Below are positions 34,175 to 43,782 of a DNA stretch of 64,000 nucleotides, in pieces. Position 1 is the stretch's first letter. Each line of letters begins with the position of its first letter. This DNA comes from Streptomyces uncialis (GTDB taxonomy: Bacteria > Actinomycetota > Actinomycetes > Streptomycetales > Streptomycetaceae). The notes beneath the pieces are model-generated. The model had not been told where the DNA came from. It worked only from the letters and a program-made list of their open reading frames with translations, and did no database searches. Location: contig NZ_LFBV01000009.1 of NCBI RefSeq assembly GCF_001905345.1, positions 310,001 to 374,000 of the forward strand, read 5' to 3'. The translations under genes and the position numbers were made by a program.

Positions 34175-37100
34175 TCAGCGGCTGGGGGAGTCCCCCTCCT
34201 CCGTACCCGCCGGAGCGGGGGGACCCTGCGGCGGCTGAGGCATCTGCGGGGGCACCGCGCCGGGTGCCATGGGCTGATCGGTACCGGCACCGGCGTAGGG
34301 GTACGGCGCCCCGGCGGGAGGCAGGGGCATCCCCGGGGGAGGACCCGCCGCCGCCCCACCGGGGTGCGGCGGCCATCCGTAGCCGCCCTCCTGCGGGGCG
34401 TACGCCTGACCGGCGCCGGGGTACCCGCCCCCGCCCATCGGCTGCTGCTGCCCGGGAAGCTGACCCGGCGGCATCTGCCCGGGGACCTGGCCGGACATCT
34501 GCCCCGGTACCTGACCGGGCGGCTGCCCGGGTACCTGACCGGGCATCTGCCCGGGAACCTGGCCCGGCGCCGCGGGAGCCTGCTGCGCCTGGCCGTGGCT
34601 GTACGGACCCGGCATCGGCGGGGCCAGCTGCGGAGGCGGATTCCCGTCGGACGTCCACAGGCCCTGGGCCTGCTGCGCCCGTGAGAAGTCCTCGGCGACC
34701 AGCGCCGACAGCTGGAAGTACGCCTCCCGCACCTTGGGCCGCATCATGTCGAGGTCCACCTCGGCCCCGGCCGCCAGATGCTCGTCGAAGGGCACGACGA
34801 CCACACCGCGGCACCGGGTCTCGAAGTGGCTGACGATGTCCTCCACCTTGATCATCTTGCCGGTCTCACGGACCCCGGAGATCACCGTCAGCGAACGGGA
34901 CACCAGATCCGCGTACCCGTGCGCGGACAGCCAGTCCAGCGTCGTGCTCGCGCTGCTCGCCCCGTCCACCGACGGCGTCGAGACGATGATGAGCTGGTCC
35001 GCGAGGTCCAGCACCCCGCGCATCGCGCTGTACAGCAGCCCGGTGCCGGAGTCCGTCAGCACGATCGGGTACTGCTTGCCGAGCACGTCGATCGCGCGCC
35101 GGTAGTCCTCGTCGTTGAACGCCGTGGACACCGCCGGATCGACGTCGTTGGCGATGATCTCCAGACCGGACGGCGCCTGCGAGGTGAACCGGCGGATGTC
35201 CATGTACGAGTTGAGGTACGGGATCGCCTGCACCAGGTCACGGATGGTCGCCCCGGTCTCCCGGCGCACCCGGCGCCCGAGGGTGCCCGCGTCGGGGTTG
35301 GCGTCGATCGCGAGGATCTTGTCCTGGCGTTCGGTGGCCAGCGTCGCCCCGAGCGCGGTCGTCGTGGTCGTCTTGCCGACACCGCCCTTGAGGCTGATCA
35401 CCGCGATGCGGTAGCAGGACAGCACGGGCGTACGGATGAGCTGGAGCTTGCGCTGCCGCTCCGCCTCCTCCTTCTTGCCGCCGAGCTTGAACCGCGAACC
35501 ACCCGCAGCGGGCCTGCCGCTGCGCGCCTTCTGCTTCTTGCCGATCAGCCGGTCCGACGACAGCTCCACCGCGGCCGTGTACCCGAGCGGGGCACCGGGG
35601 TTGGTGCGCTCGCGCTGGTCGTGCTGGAGCGGCTGCGGCCAGGCGCTGCCCGCCCGGGGGTCGGCCGGGAACGGCTGCCCCGGCCCACCCTGCTGCGGCG
35701 GCTGCGATGCCTGGGGCGGCTGCGGTGCCTGCGGTGCCTGCTGGGGCTGCGGCTGCGCCTGCTCCGGCCAAGGGGCGTGCGGTGGCTGCGGAGCCTGGTG
35801 GCCCTGGTGGCTCTGGTGGCCTTGGTGGGCGGGCGGGATGCCCGGGGCTTGCTGCGGCTGCGGTGCCTGCTGCGGCTGGGCGCCGGGGTGGCCGGGTGCC
35901 TGCGGGAAGCCGTAGCCGCCTCCCTGCTGAGGCTGTGCCTGCGGCTGGGACTGGTGGGGTCCCGGCGGGTACGGCTGCTGCTGTCCGGGCAGGGGCCCGC
36001 CCGGCACCTGTCCCTGCGGGGGGCCGGGCGGTGCGGCGGGCGGCTGCTGGACGTGCTGTTGGGGGTGGTGCGCCGCCTGGGAGGGCTGCGGGTACGACGA
36101 CGGCGCGGCCGGGTTCCACCCTTCCTGGGCGGGGAACGCGGGCGGCTGGGCCACCGGGGGAACGGGCTGCTGCGGGAAGCCGTACCCGCCGCCCTGCGCC
36201 ACGGACGGGTCCGGCAGCGGCGGCTGTCCGGTGGGCACCTGGCCCGGCTGGGGGAAGCCGTATCCACCGGGGACGGGCTGACCACCCGTCGGGTGCGCGG
36301 GCGCCTGGGGCACGGGGTACGCGCCGGGCGCCGACGCGGGCGGGGGCGGCACGGGTGCCGTGTGGTGGGCGGGCTGGCCGGGCTGTGCGGGGTGGCCGGG
36401 GTGGCCGGGGTGTGCGGCCTGCCCGGGGACGGCCGGTGTGTCAGATCCGGCGGGTGCCGTGCCGGGACCGGCCAGGGGCGCACCAGGACCGGCCCAGGCG
36501 CCGGGCGCGCCCTGCGGTGCCTGCGGTACGCCCGGGGGCTGCGCGGGCGGCGGGAGCTGCGGTGTCACGGGGGCGCCGGGTCCCGGGCGGTCCGTGACGG
36601 GCCATTGTCCGGCGGGGCCCGGGGTGGCGGGCTGGAAGGCGGGGGGCAGCGGCGGGAGTCCGTCCTGCGGGGCGGGGGGCGGGGTCCAGTGCGGCGGTGT
36701 GCCGTGGTCCGCCCCGTCGGGAGCGGTACCGGGAGCCGTACCGGGGCCGTCCGTCGCGGTGCCGTCGGCGACGGGAGCAACAGCCGGTGCGGACGGCACG
36801 GGGGGTACCGCGTCCTGGATGTCCGCCGGAACGTCACCCGGCGTGCCCTCGGCCGTGTCGGCGCTGTTCTCCGGGCCGGCCCCCAGGTGGCCGCCACTCT
36901 TGGCGTCACCGCCGGCCTGACCGGGCACCGGGGCGGGCGGACCGCTGCCGGGGGAGACCCCCTCGACGGAGTCGGCCGTGGCGGCGGTCGTGGACGCGGC
37001 GGTGCCGTCGTCCTCAGCGGCCTCAGCGGCTGAGGTGTCCGGCGTAGGGGACTCCGGGGCGGCTCCGGAGCCGGTGCCCTCGCCCCGGGACCCGTCGCCG

Positions 37101-37990
37101 GACGACGCGACCGCGGACTCCGTACGGGACGGGTCCGCGCCGGGTCCGGACGCGGGGTCGGCGGACGGCGTACGGGGACCGGGTACCACGGCGTCCCCGC
37201 TGCCCGCGTGGCCCTGCGGACCACTCGGGTCACCAGCGGCGGGCGCGGCGGCATCACCGGTACCGGGGTCCCTGGCGGCACCCGTCGCACCGGGGCGCAC
37301 GGCCTCCTGTGCCCGCTGCGAGAACTCCCGCTTCAGGGCGGCGGAGGAGATCCGCATGGTCGCCCCGCTCTCCAGATCCCCACTGCCCGCGCCGCCCGCG
37401 CCCGTACCACTCGTACTCCCTGTACCACTCGTACCGCCCGAACCGGCCTCGGCGGCACCCGCGTTCACGGCGGGCACGGCAGGCACGGCGGGCGGTTCGG
37501 CCGGAGGGGGCGGGGGCGTCCCGGGGGCCGTCGTCGGCGTACCGGTGGGCATCGGATACCCCGGAACAGGGGCGCTCACGGCCGGACCCGGCCCGGCGGG
37601 CGTCCCACCGGGTGCCGCGACAGGCTCGAACCCCGCTCCCAACGGCAACCCGGGCACCGAGGCACCCCCCGACGGACCGGTGGGTCCCGACGGACCGGTG
37701 GCGTCCGGCCGACCGGTCGCCTCCGCCGCGGGCGGTGCGAACTCACCCGGCGGCGGGGGCATCGTCACGGCCGCCCCGGTGGGCGGCGGCGCATACGCGG
37801 CGGGCGCGACCGGCGCCGGGGACGCCGACGGGGTCTCACCCGCGCTCCCCGAGGCGTTCTGCGTGTACCAGGCGGGCGGGGCGTAGTCGATGGTGAACTC
37901 GCCCGTCGTCTCCACAGCGGACTCGGCGTCGGACTGGTCATCGTCGGGTGTAGCCCAGCCCCCGCGCTTCCCGTCCCGATCGCTGTTCAC
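34175..37990 (-). CDS. ESX-linked MinD/ParA-like ATPase with long Pro-rich arm (SCO5717 family)
   Basis: 1271-aa protein that I match, from memory, to the S. coelicolor SCO5717 growth-regulating ATPase family beside the T7SS locus. Residues 1 to about 800 are disordered: Pro, Ala, Gly, then Gln-rich runs. The ATPase domain follows, with a deviant Walker A KGGVGKTT at 868-875, then IDANPDAGTLGRRVRRETG, and LTDSGTGLLYSAMRGVLD. A second Pro/Gln/Gly-rich tail of about 140 residues closes the protein. The domain resembles the EspI-type ATPases of mycobacterial ESX systems. The GTG start at 37990 has a perfect AGGAGG five nucleotides upstream, which rules out the longer frame to 38083. Confidence 0.85.
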   Translation of the reverse strand: MNSDRDGKRGGWATPDDDQSDAESAVETTGEFTIDYAPPAWYTQNASGSAGETPSASPAPVAPAAYAPPPTGAAVTMPPPPGEFAPPAAEATGRPDATGPSGPTGPSGGASVPGLPLGAGFEPVAAPGGTPAGPGPAVSAPVPGYPMPTGTPTTAPGTPPPPPAEPPAVPAVPAVNAGAAEAGSGGTSGTGSTSGTGAGGAGSGDLESGATMRISSAALKREFSQRAQEAVRPGATGAARDPGTGDAAAPAAGDPSGPQGHAGSGDAVVPGPRTPSADPASGPGADPSRTESAVASSGDGSRGEGTGSGAAPESPTPDTSAAEAAEDDGTAASTTAATADSVEGVSPGSGPPAPVPGQAGGDAKSGGHLGAGPENSADTAEGTPGDVPADIQDAVPPVPSAPAVAPVADGTATDGPGTAPGTAPDGADHGTPPHWTPPPAPQDGLPPLPPAFQPATPGPAGQWPVTDRPGPGAPVTPQLPPPAQPPGVPQAPQGAPGAWAGPGAPLAGPGTAPAGSDTPAVPGQAAHPGHPGHPAQPGQPAHHTAPVPPPPASAPGAYPVPQAPAHPTGGQPVPGGYGFPQPGQVPTGQPPLPDPSVAQGGGYGFPQQPVPPVAQPPAFPAQEGWNPAAPSSYPQPSQAAHHPQQHVQQPPAAPPGPPQGQVPGGPLPGQQQPYPPGPHQSQPQAQPQQGGGYGFPQAPGHPGAQPQQAPQPQQAPGIPPAHQGHQSHQGHQAPQPPHAPWPEQAQPQPQQAPQAPQPPQASQPPQQGGPGQPFPADPRAGSAWPQPLQHDQRERTNPGAPLGYTAAVELSSDRLIGKKQKARSGRPAAGGSRFKLGGKKEEAERQRKLQLIRTPVLSCYRIAVISLKGGVGKTTTTTALGATLATERQDKILAIDANPDAGTLGRRVRRETGATIRDLVQAIPYLNSYMDIRRFTSQAPSGLEIIANDVDPAVSTAFNDEDYRRAIDVLGKQYPIVLTDSGTGLLYSAMRGVLDLADQLIIVSTPSVDGASSASTTLDWLSAHGYADLVSRSLTVISGVRETGKMIKVEDIVSHFETRCRGVVVVPFDEHLAAGAEVDLDMMRPKVREAYFQLSALVAEDFSRAQQAQGLWTSDGNPPPQLAPPMPGPYSHGQAQQAPAAPGQVPGQMPGQVPGQPPGQVPGQMSGQVPGQMPPGQLPGQQQPMGGGGYPGAGQAYAPQEGGYGWPPHPGGAAAGPPPGMPLPPAGAPYPYAGAGTDQPMAPGAVPPQMPQPPQGPPAPAGTEEGDSPSR

Positions 37991-38000
37991 AATTCCTCCT
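37991..38000 (-). promoter_or_regulatory. Strong ribosome binding site of the ESX-linked ATPase
   Basis: On the minus strand AGGAGGAATT directly precedes the GTG at 37990. The full AGGAGG match decides this start over the upstream in-frame ATG at 38083. Confidence 0.85.
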
Positions 38001-38373
38001 GGTGTGGTTCGAGCACCCTGCTTGCCGCGATGGTGGGGCACCGCTCCCGGCGGCCCGGTACGACCGGTCCGCCAGGGCTTCACCCCGGGGCCACCAGCGA
38101 CCGCTCACGGGTGACGAAGGCGCGCCCGGTCCCAGCCTAATCACCGCGAGCGCCCGTACGGCAGGCCCGTCGGCCCGCCGTTGTCCCCCGTCCCGTCAGA
38201 ACTGCCCGGCGGCGGCACCCGCACGCGCGCCCGTACCGGACAAAGCCGGTCAAGCCCGAACACGGGCCCTCGTCAACGCGTTCGACGTCTCCCGGTGTCA
38301 ATGCCCTTGATTGTCCCGGAACATGTGTGTGTCCCCCCGCCACCCGTGCTTTCCGGGGGCCGGACCCGGGCGA
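37991..38373. other. Intergenic region before the ESX-linked ATPase
   Basis: I see no gene in this 383-nt stretch. On the minus strand there are several TTGAC hexamers near 38220-38325, but none has a good -10 at the right distance. A TTAGGCT (about 38136-38142) could serve as a -10. A promoter is expected here because the ATPase gene is separated from the ESX gene upstream. Confidence 0.5.
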
Positions 38374-39327
38374 TCAGTCCATCCGGCGGGGCAGCCCGAG
38401 CAGGCCTTCCTCGATGTCCGTGGGCCGTGTCATCACATAGTGGCGGTCCCGGTCCGCGCACCACAGGGTGACACCGTCCGCGAGGGTCGGCAGCGACGCC
38501 ACGTCCTCCGGGGGCAGCCCGAGGACCCGGCCTATCTCCGCGGCCTCGTCCGGCGACACCCGCTGCACACCCACCAGCCGCGCCTGACGCATCAACCGGG
38601 GCGCCACCGGACTGAGATACGGCAGCAGCGTCACCACCGTCTGCCACGGCGCCGACATCACCCGCCCGCGCGGGGGACGCATACCGCAGTCCCGCACCAC
38701 GACGACCGGACCACCGGCGGACGCGCCGAGCGGCGGCACCTGGCCCACGTCGTACAGCGTCACGCACTGCACCGCGCCGCCCGCCGCCTGCGCCAGCGAC
38801 GTCCACATCGGCGCCCGGCCCGTCTCGACCGCCAGCCGCGCGCCCGTCGCCGCCGTCCGCAGCGCCAGCACCTGCGCGGTCCACAGCCCGCCGATCAGCA
38901 CCACGTCGTACGGGGTGGGGCGGTTCACCCCCAGCACCGCGGGCCGGTCCTCGGCGTCGACACCGATCACCACACCGTCGTCCCCGAGGGGCAGCGTGAG
39001 CGAGTCGAACTGCTCCACGGGCAGCGTCTGGCGCGGATGCCGGGGCCCGATCAGCCCGAACCCGGCCCGCACCCGGGCCCGCACACCGCCCGGGGACGCA
39101 CCCGGCGCCTCGCCCGCACCGGCCACCGGACCACCCGTCCCGGACGGACCGCCCCCGGCATAACCGCCCGGCTGCCCGCCGCCGGGCGCCCCGTACCCCG
39201 GCCCCTGCCCCGTACCGGCGAAGCCTGGACCAGTGGAACCCGTACCGGCGGAACCCGCGCCCGTGAACGGCCCCGGGGACTGCCCTCCGCCGGACCCGCC
39301 GGCGGACTGTGTGGAAGCGAAAGCCAT
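38374..39327 (-). CDS. Conserved ESX-locus protein of unknown function
   Basis: 317-aa protein encoded between eccE and the ATPase. The first 75 residues are a Gly/Ser/Pro-rich linker. The rest is a folded alpha/beta domain with GLIGPRHPRQTLPVEQFDSLTL, TPYDVVLIGGLWTAQVLALR and GPVVVVRDCGMRPPRG, ending near EEGLLGLPRRMD. I do not recognise a mycobacterial ESX component in it; position suggests a cytosolic or membrane-peripheral partner of EccE. Its ATG overlaps the eccE stop by one base (TGATG), so it is translated with eccE. Confidence 0.78.
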   Translation of the reverse strand: MAFASTQSAGGSGGGQSPGPFTGAGSAGTGSTGPGFAGTGQGPGYGAPGGGQPGGYAGGGPSGTGGPVAGAGEAPGASPGGVRARVRAGFGLIGPRHPRQTLPVEQFDSLTLPLGDDGVVIGVDAEDRPAVLGVNRPTPYDVVLIGGLWTAQVLALRTAATGARLAVETGRAPMWTSLAQAAGGAVQCVTLYDVGQVPPLGASAGGPVVVVRDCGMRPPRGRVMSAPWQTVVTLLPYLSPVAPRLMRQARLVGVQRVSPDEAAEIGRVLGLPPEDVASLPTLADGVTLWCADRDRHYVMTRPTDIEEGLLGLPRRMD

Positions 39328-40676
39328 CAGCGGGCTCCCCCCAACGGCAAGGTGGCCAACGCGGCCGGGAGCTGCTCACGGTCCAGCCGGGACAGTCCGA
39401 CCCTGGCGTCCCGCGCCGCCTGCTCCAGCGCACGCCGCGCCGCCGTCAACTCGGTCTCGCTGCGCCCCGTGATCCGCAGATGACCCCGCACCCCGACCTC
39501 CCGACCCGCGCCGCTCAGCGTCAGACTGAACGTGGTGGCCAGCGCGGGCACCGCCGTCAGCAACGCCACGAGCTGCGCCAGCGACGCCCCCGCACCACCC
39601 AGCTGCGGCCAGCGCCGCACCCAGTACGTGGTGTGACGGCGGTTGTCGCAGCGCCAGTCCCGGCTGGACTCCTCCGTACGCCGCTGCCGCCGCCCCGAGG
39701 TGGCCGCCTGCACGGTGACCATCGGATTGGCGCCCGCGGAGGTCGCCACCGCGGCCGTCAGCTCCTCGTCCGTCAGGACCGTGACCCGGAACCCGGCACC
39801 CGTCAGCCTGCTCGACAGATGCTGCGCCACCCGGGCCACGCACTTCTGCGCCCCCGTCAGCCCGCCACCGCGCGCGGCGACCGCCTCCGGACACCGCTCC
39901 GGGTCCAGCTTCAGCGCCACCCAGGTGATCCGCACCGCGGGGACACCCGCCCCCGCGCCCAGCCGCGTGTAGTTGGTGACCGCTATCGAGTCCTGCGGCA
40001 GCCCCAGCGCGGGCGCGGGCTGGGTGTGCACCACGACCTGCGCCGACTCCAGCCGGATGCCGTCCACCTCCAGCGCGTCCCGCACCAGCGACAGCGGCAG
40101 CGGACGCCGGTCCCGCTCCGCGCGCAGCGCCGTCGCGTCCGACTCCACCTGGAGCACCGCCGTCAGGAACGCGCCGTCCCCGATCAGACCGATCGGCCGC
40201 CGGTCCCGGCTGTCACCGGGGGTGTGACGATAGGTCCGCAACGCCGGATCGCACTCCACCAGGGGCGCGAGCGCCGGGTCCGTCCCCGGGTCCGGCACGG
40301 GCGCCGACCTGGCACGCCGCACCCGCGCGCGGAACGCCACCAGCGTCCTCAGCCACTCCGGCAGCGAACGCCCACGACGGCGCACCACCGCGAGCAGCAC
40401 CAGCGCCAGCGCCACCGGGGCGACCACCGCCAGCGCCACCGGATCGACGACCCACGCCGCGACCGCCAGCGCGACGGCCACCTCCACCATCGCGAGCTGT
40501 TGCAGACGGGACGCCCCCGCGCCCCCCGAACGCGCCCCCGCGCGGGGCGACACCGACGGGCCCCCGGCGGACGGGCCCACCGGCCCCCGCGCCGAACGGC
40601 CCCGGGACCGGCCCTGACCACGCCCGGCAGCGGGGCCCGAACGGGACCGCGAACGCGACCGCGTGGCGGAAACCAT
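39327..40676 (-). CDS. eccE: Type VII secretion protein EccE
   Basis: Membrane component at the rim of the ESX secretion complex. The 449-aa protein has a basic, Ser/Arg/Gly-rich N-terminus of about 60 residues, then two adjacent helices (MVEVAVALAVAAWVVDPVA and ALAVVAPVALALVLLAVV), followed by a large soluble domain containing RPIGLIGDGAFLTAVLQVE and AVTNYTRLGAGAGVPAVR. This matches the EccE layout. The start is ATG 40676, with GTG 40679 directly in front as an alternative. It is divergent from eccB, with 272 nt between. Confidence 0.88.
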   Translation of the reverse strand: MVSATRSRSRSRSGPAAGRGQGRSRGRSARGPVGPSAGGPSVSPRAGARSGGAGASRLQQLAMVEVAVALAVAAWVVDPVALAVVAPVALALVLLAVVRRRGRSLPEWLRTLVAFRARVRRARSAPVPDPGTDPALAPLVECDPALRTYRHTPGDSRDRRPIGLIGDGAFLTAVLQVESDATALRAERDRRPLPLSLVRDALEVDGIRLESAQVVVHTQPAPALGLPQDSIAVTNYTRLGAGAGVPAVRITWVALKLDPERCPEAVAARGGGLTGAQKCVARVAQHLSSRLTGAGFRVTVLTDEELTAAVATSAGANPMVTVQAATSGRRQRRTEESSRDWRCDNRRHTTYWVRRWPQLGGAGASLAQLVALLTAVPALATTFSLTLSGAGREVGVRGHLRITGRSETELTAARRALEQAARDARVGLSRLDREQLPAALATLPLGGAR

Positions 40677-40948
40677 CACTCCATATCCCCCGAATTCCCT
40701 GAACTTCCCCGAAGTCTCCCGAAAACCGCTGATCGGCAAGGCGGTTGAAGGGCCGCTCACCCTACCCGGCCCGCGCGCACGACCACGTACCAGGCATAGT
40801 AGGTGCCCGGTCTGACAACGCGGTCCCCGGCCGTCCGCACCGGTGGCGCACCAGGGGACGCACCACGAAGCCGACGACGCACGGGCGATCGCCCGGCACG
40901 TCACACCCGCTTCGGGGCACTCGGGGACACGGGGAGAAACACACACCG

Positions 40949-42469
40949 ATGGCATCACGGCGCGACGAGCTCAACGCCTACACCTTCGCGAAGCGCCGCA
41001 TGCTCGCGGCCTACCTCCAGCCCTCCCCGGGAGGCTCCGAGGAGGACGCCCCGCGACCGCTGCGCGGCATCGTGCCCGGCCTGATCGTCGGGGTGATCGT
41101 CCTCGCCGTCTTCGGCGCCTGGGGCATGTTCAAACCCTCCGCCCCGCCCGGCTGGTCCAAGCCGTACCAGAACGTCATCATCGCCAGCGACTCCACCACC
41201 CGGTACGTCGTCCTGAAGACCGACGGGAAACGCCAGCTGCACCCCGTCCTCAACATGGCGTCCGCCAAGCTCCTCCTCGAACCCGACCAGGGCAAGGTCA
41301 TCAGCGTCGACGAGTCCGTCATCGACAAGGGCCGCATCCCGCACGGAGCCACCCTCGGCATCCCCTACGCCCCCGACCGGCTGCCGCCCGCCAAGGAGGC
41401 CGACACCGCCAAGCGCTGGGCCGTCTGCGAACAGCCCGGCCAGGGCGGACGCGCCATCCAGAAGGCCACCTTCGTCCTCGCCGACCGCGAGAAGAAGCTC
41501 ACCGACGGCCCCTCCCGGCTGCGCGGCGGCGAACTCCTGTACGTCACCGGCCCCGACCGCACCCGCTACGTCGTCGACGCCCAGGGCACCGCCTACCGCG
41601 TCCCCGCGGACGACGAACTCCTGCTGCGCACCCTCGTCCGCTCCGACCGCGCCCCCCAGCGCGTCTCCCGCCAATGGCTCGCCACGCTGCGTAACGGGGA
41701 CCCCGTCGACTTCCCCGACGTCGACGGAACCATCGGCGCGACCGCCGACGTGCCCGGCACGCTCGACACGGACACGAAGAAGGTAGGCACGATCCTGCGG
41801 GCCCCCGACGGCGACCGCACCCGCTACTACGTCGTGCTGCCCGACGAGATCGCCCCCGTCTCCGACTTCACCGCCCGGCTGCTGCTCAGCAGCCGCCAGC
41901 TCGACCCCCTCGGCCAGGCCGGCAAGGCCCGCGAGGTGGGACCCGCCTCCTTCACCCCCGCCACCCGGGAGTTCGCGGGCGACCGCGACTGGCCCACCGC
42001 CGAACCCCGCACCGTCAACGACATCGCCGCGGGCGGCCGCGACACCGTCTGCAACGTCCTGCGCGCCGTCGACCGCGACAACGGCACCACCACCCTGAGC
42101 ACGTGGGCCGGCACCGGCTTCCCCGCCCCGCTGCCCACCGGCTCCTCCAGCGCCTATGTCACCCCGGGCTCCGGCCAGCTGTTCCGCCAGGTCAAGGGCG
42201 CCCAGACCAAGACCGGCGGCGTCTTCCTCGTCACCGACACCGGGCTGCGCTACGCCCTCCAGTCCAACAGCGACAGCGCCTCCGACGACGCGGGCATCGG
42301 CATGTCCGCCGCCCAGCGCAAGGAACAGCTCCAGGAGGCCCAGCGCGCCCAGGCATGTCTCGGCTACGAGCGGGCCGTGCCGACCCCCGTACCGGCCGCC
42401 TGGTCCGCCCTGCTGCCCACCGGACCCCGACTGTCGACCGCCGCGGCCCGCCAGCCGCAGGGCGCGTGA
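40949..42469 (+). CDS. eccB: Type VII secretion protein EccB
   Basis: ESX core subunit with one membrane helix and a large outer domain. The 506-aa protein starts with the hallmark RRDELNAYTFAKRRMLAAYLQP, followed by the helix GIVPGLIVGVIVLAVFGAWGMF (about residues 45-66). Repeated beta-rich segments follow, for example TRYVVLKTDGKRQLHPVLN and GGVFLVTDTGLRYAL. Two Cys (in WAVCEQPG and DTVCNVLR) may form the disulfide of the family. ATG 40949 was chosen since the family begins there. The stop overlaps an upstream GTG option for the mycosin gene. Confidence 0.94.
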   Translation: MASRRDELNAYTFAKRRMLAAYLQPSPGGSEEDAPRPLRGIVPGLIVGVIVLAVFGAWGMFKPSAPPGWSKPYQNVIIASDSTTRYVVLKTDGKRQLHPVLNMASAKLLLEPDQGKVISVDESVIDKGRIPHGATLGIPYAPDRLPPAKEADTAKRWAVCEQPGQGGRAIQKATFVLADREKKLTDGPSRLRGGELLYVTGPDRTRYVVDAQGTAYRVPADDELLLRTLVRSDRAPQRVSRQWLATLRNGDPVDFPDVDGTIGATADVPGTLDTDTKKVGTILRAPDGDRTRYYVVLPDEIAPVSDFTARLLLSSRQLDPLGQAGKAREVGPASFTPATREFAGDRDWPTAEPRTVNDIAAGGRDTVCNVLRAVDRDNGTTTLSTWAGTGFPAPLPTGSSSAYVTPGSGQLFRQVKGAQTKTGGVFLVTDTGLRYALQSNSDSASDDAGIGMSAAQRKEQLQEAQRAQACLGYERAVPTPVPAAWSALLPTGPRLSTAAARQPQGA

Positions 42470-42483
42470 CGGGAGCCGCCGCC

Positions 42484-43761
42484 ATGACCCGCTCGCCCGC
42501 TCCCGCCGCCCGACGCCGGACCCTGCGCCGCTGGGCGGCCCTCACCGCGGCCGCCGCCACCACCGCCACGGTGACCGTGCTGCCCGCCGCGTCCCCCGCG
42601 CTCGCCGACACCGGACAGTGCACCTTCCCCTCGAAGGCGTACCCCGGACGCCCCTGGGCACTGCAACGCGTCCTGCTCGACGAACTGTGGGCCCAGTCCA
42701 CCGGCAAGGGCGTCCAGGTCGCCGTCATCGACACCGGCGTCGACATCAAGAACCCGCAGCTCACCCGCGCGGTGGACACCTCCAAGGGCCTCAACTCGCT
42801 CCCGCCCAAGCCCAAGGACGACGACGGCGAGCCCGTCCCGCGCGGCAAGGCCGACGGCACCAGCGACACCGTCGGCCACGGCACCCGGGTCGCGGGCATC
42901 ATCGCGGCCCGCCCGGCCAAGGGCACCGGCTTCGTCGGACTGGCGCCCGCCGCGCGGATCATCCCCGTCCACCAGAACGACGCCTACGGCAACGGCACCG
43001 CCGCGACCCTCGCCCGCGCGATCCGGCACGCCGTCGACGAGGGCGCCGACGTCATCAACATCTCCCAGGACACCGCGAACGCCGTCAAACCCACCGACGC
43101 CCTGCGCCGGGAGGTCGAGGCCGCGCTCGACAAGGACGTGGTCGTCGTCGCGTCCGCGGGCAACGACGGCCTCGGCGGCAACGTCAAGGAGACGTACCCC
43201 GCCTCCTACCCGGGAGTCCTCGCCGTCGCCGCGTCCGACCGCAACAACGAACGCGCCCCGTTCTCCCAGTCCGGCGAGTTCGTCGGGGTCGCCGCACCCG
43301 GCGTCGACATGGTCTCCACCGTCCCCGGCGGCGGCCACTGCTCCGACAACGGCACCAGCTTCGCCGCCCCGTACGTCGCCGGGGTCGCCGCCCTCGTCAA
43401 GGCCAAGCACCCCGACTGGACCGCCCGTCAGATCGTGGCCCAGATCCAGCAGACCGCGGAACGCTCCGTCGCCGGACACGACCGCCTGGTCGGCTGGGGC
43501 GTCGTCGACCCCGTACGCGCCCTCACCGAGGACGACACCCCCGTCGAGACCCCGGCCGCCGCCGAGGGCGTCACCCGCGCGAAGGCGCCCACCGCCCCCG
43601 AGGTCGACCTCGGCGAGTCGGCGTCCGAACGCAACGCCCGCCTCGCCACCTACGTCACGGTCGCCGCCGCCGTCCTCGCCACCGCCCTCGCGGGTGTCGC
43701 GGTCGCCTGGCGCGACGCGGGCCGCCGACGGGCCGCGTCGGCCGGCCGGGACACCCGATGA
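42484..43761 (+). CDS. mycP: Type VII secretion-associated serine protease (mycosin 1)
   Basis: Subtilisin-like (S8) protease that is part of the ESX apparatus. The 425-aa protein has a signal peptide (RWAALTAAAATTATVTVLPAASPALA), the triad Asp83 (VIDTGVD), His132 (GHGTRVAG) and Ser292 (GTSFAAPYVAG), and a C-terminal helix (YVTVAAAVLATALAGVAVAW) followed by basic residues. I chose ATG 42484 with GGGAG five bases upstream; GTG 42466, overlapping the eccB stop, is the alternative. Its place directly after eccB identifies it as the canonical mycosin of this locus. Confidence 0.92.
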   Translation: MTRSPAPAARRRTLRRWAALTAAAATTATVTVLPAASPALADTGQCTFPSKAYPGRPWALQRVLLDELWAQSTGKGVQVAVIDTGVDIKNPQLTRAVDTSKGLNSLPPKPKDDDGEPVPRGKADGTSDTVGHGTRVAGIIAARPAKGTGFVGLAPAARIIPVHQNDAYGNGTAATLARAIRHAVDEGADVINISQDTANAVKPTDALRREVEAALDKDVVVVASAGNDGLGGNVKETYPASYPGVLAVAASDRNNERAPFSQSGEFVGVAAPGVDMVSTVPGGGHCSDNGTSFAAPYVAGVAALVKAKHPDWTARQIVAQIQQTAERSVAGHDRLVGWGVVDPVRALTEDDTPVETPAAAEGVTRAKAPTAPEVDLGESASERNARLATYVTVAAAVLATALAGVAVAWRDAGRRRAASAGRDTR

Positions 43762-43766
43762 TCGAT

Positions 43767-43782
43767 TGAGTACCCGTACTCA
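43767..43782. promoter_or_regulatory. Perfect 16-bp palindrome TGAGTACCCGTACTCA
   Basis: TGAGTA (43767-43772) and TACTCA (43777-43782) are inverted around CCCG, six bases after the mycosin stop and 230 nt before the next start. It is too short to be a good terminator and could be an operator. The regulator, if any, is not known to me. Confidence 0.45.

Noticed and set aside
38000..38083. Longer start for the ESX-linked ATPase at 38083
   Set aside because: The GTG at 37990 has a full AGGAGG; the extension is basic low-complexity sequence and has no ribosome site.
40677..40948. Named divergent promoters between eccE and eccB
   Set aside because: TAGGGT (minus) and a TAGTAGGT string (plus) look like -10 boxes, but neither has a recognisable -35, so none was listed as a feature.
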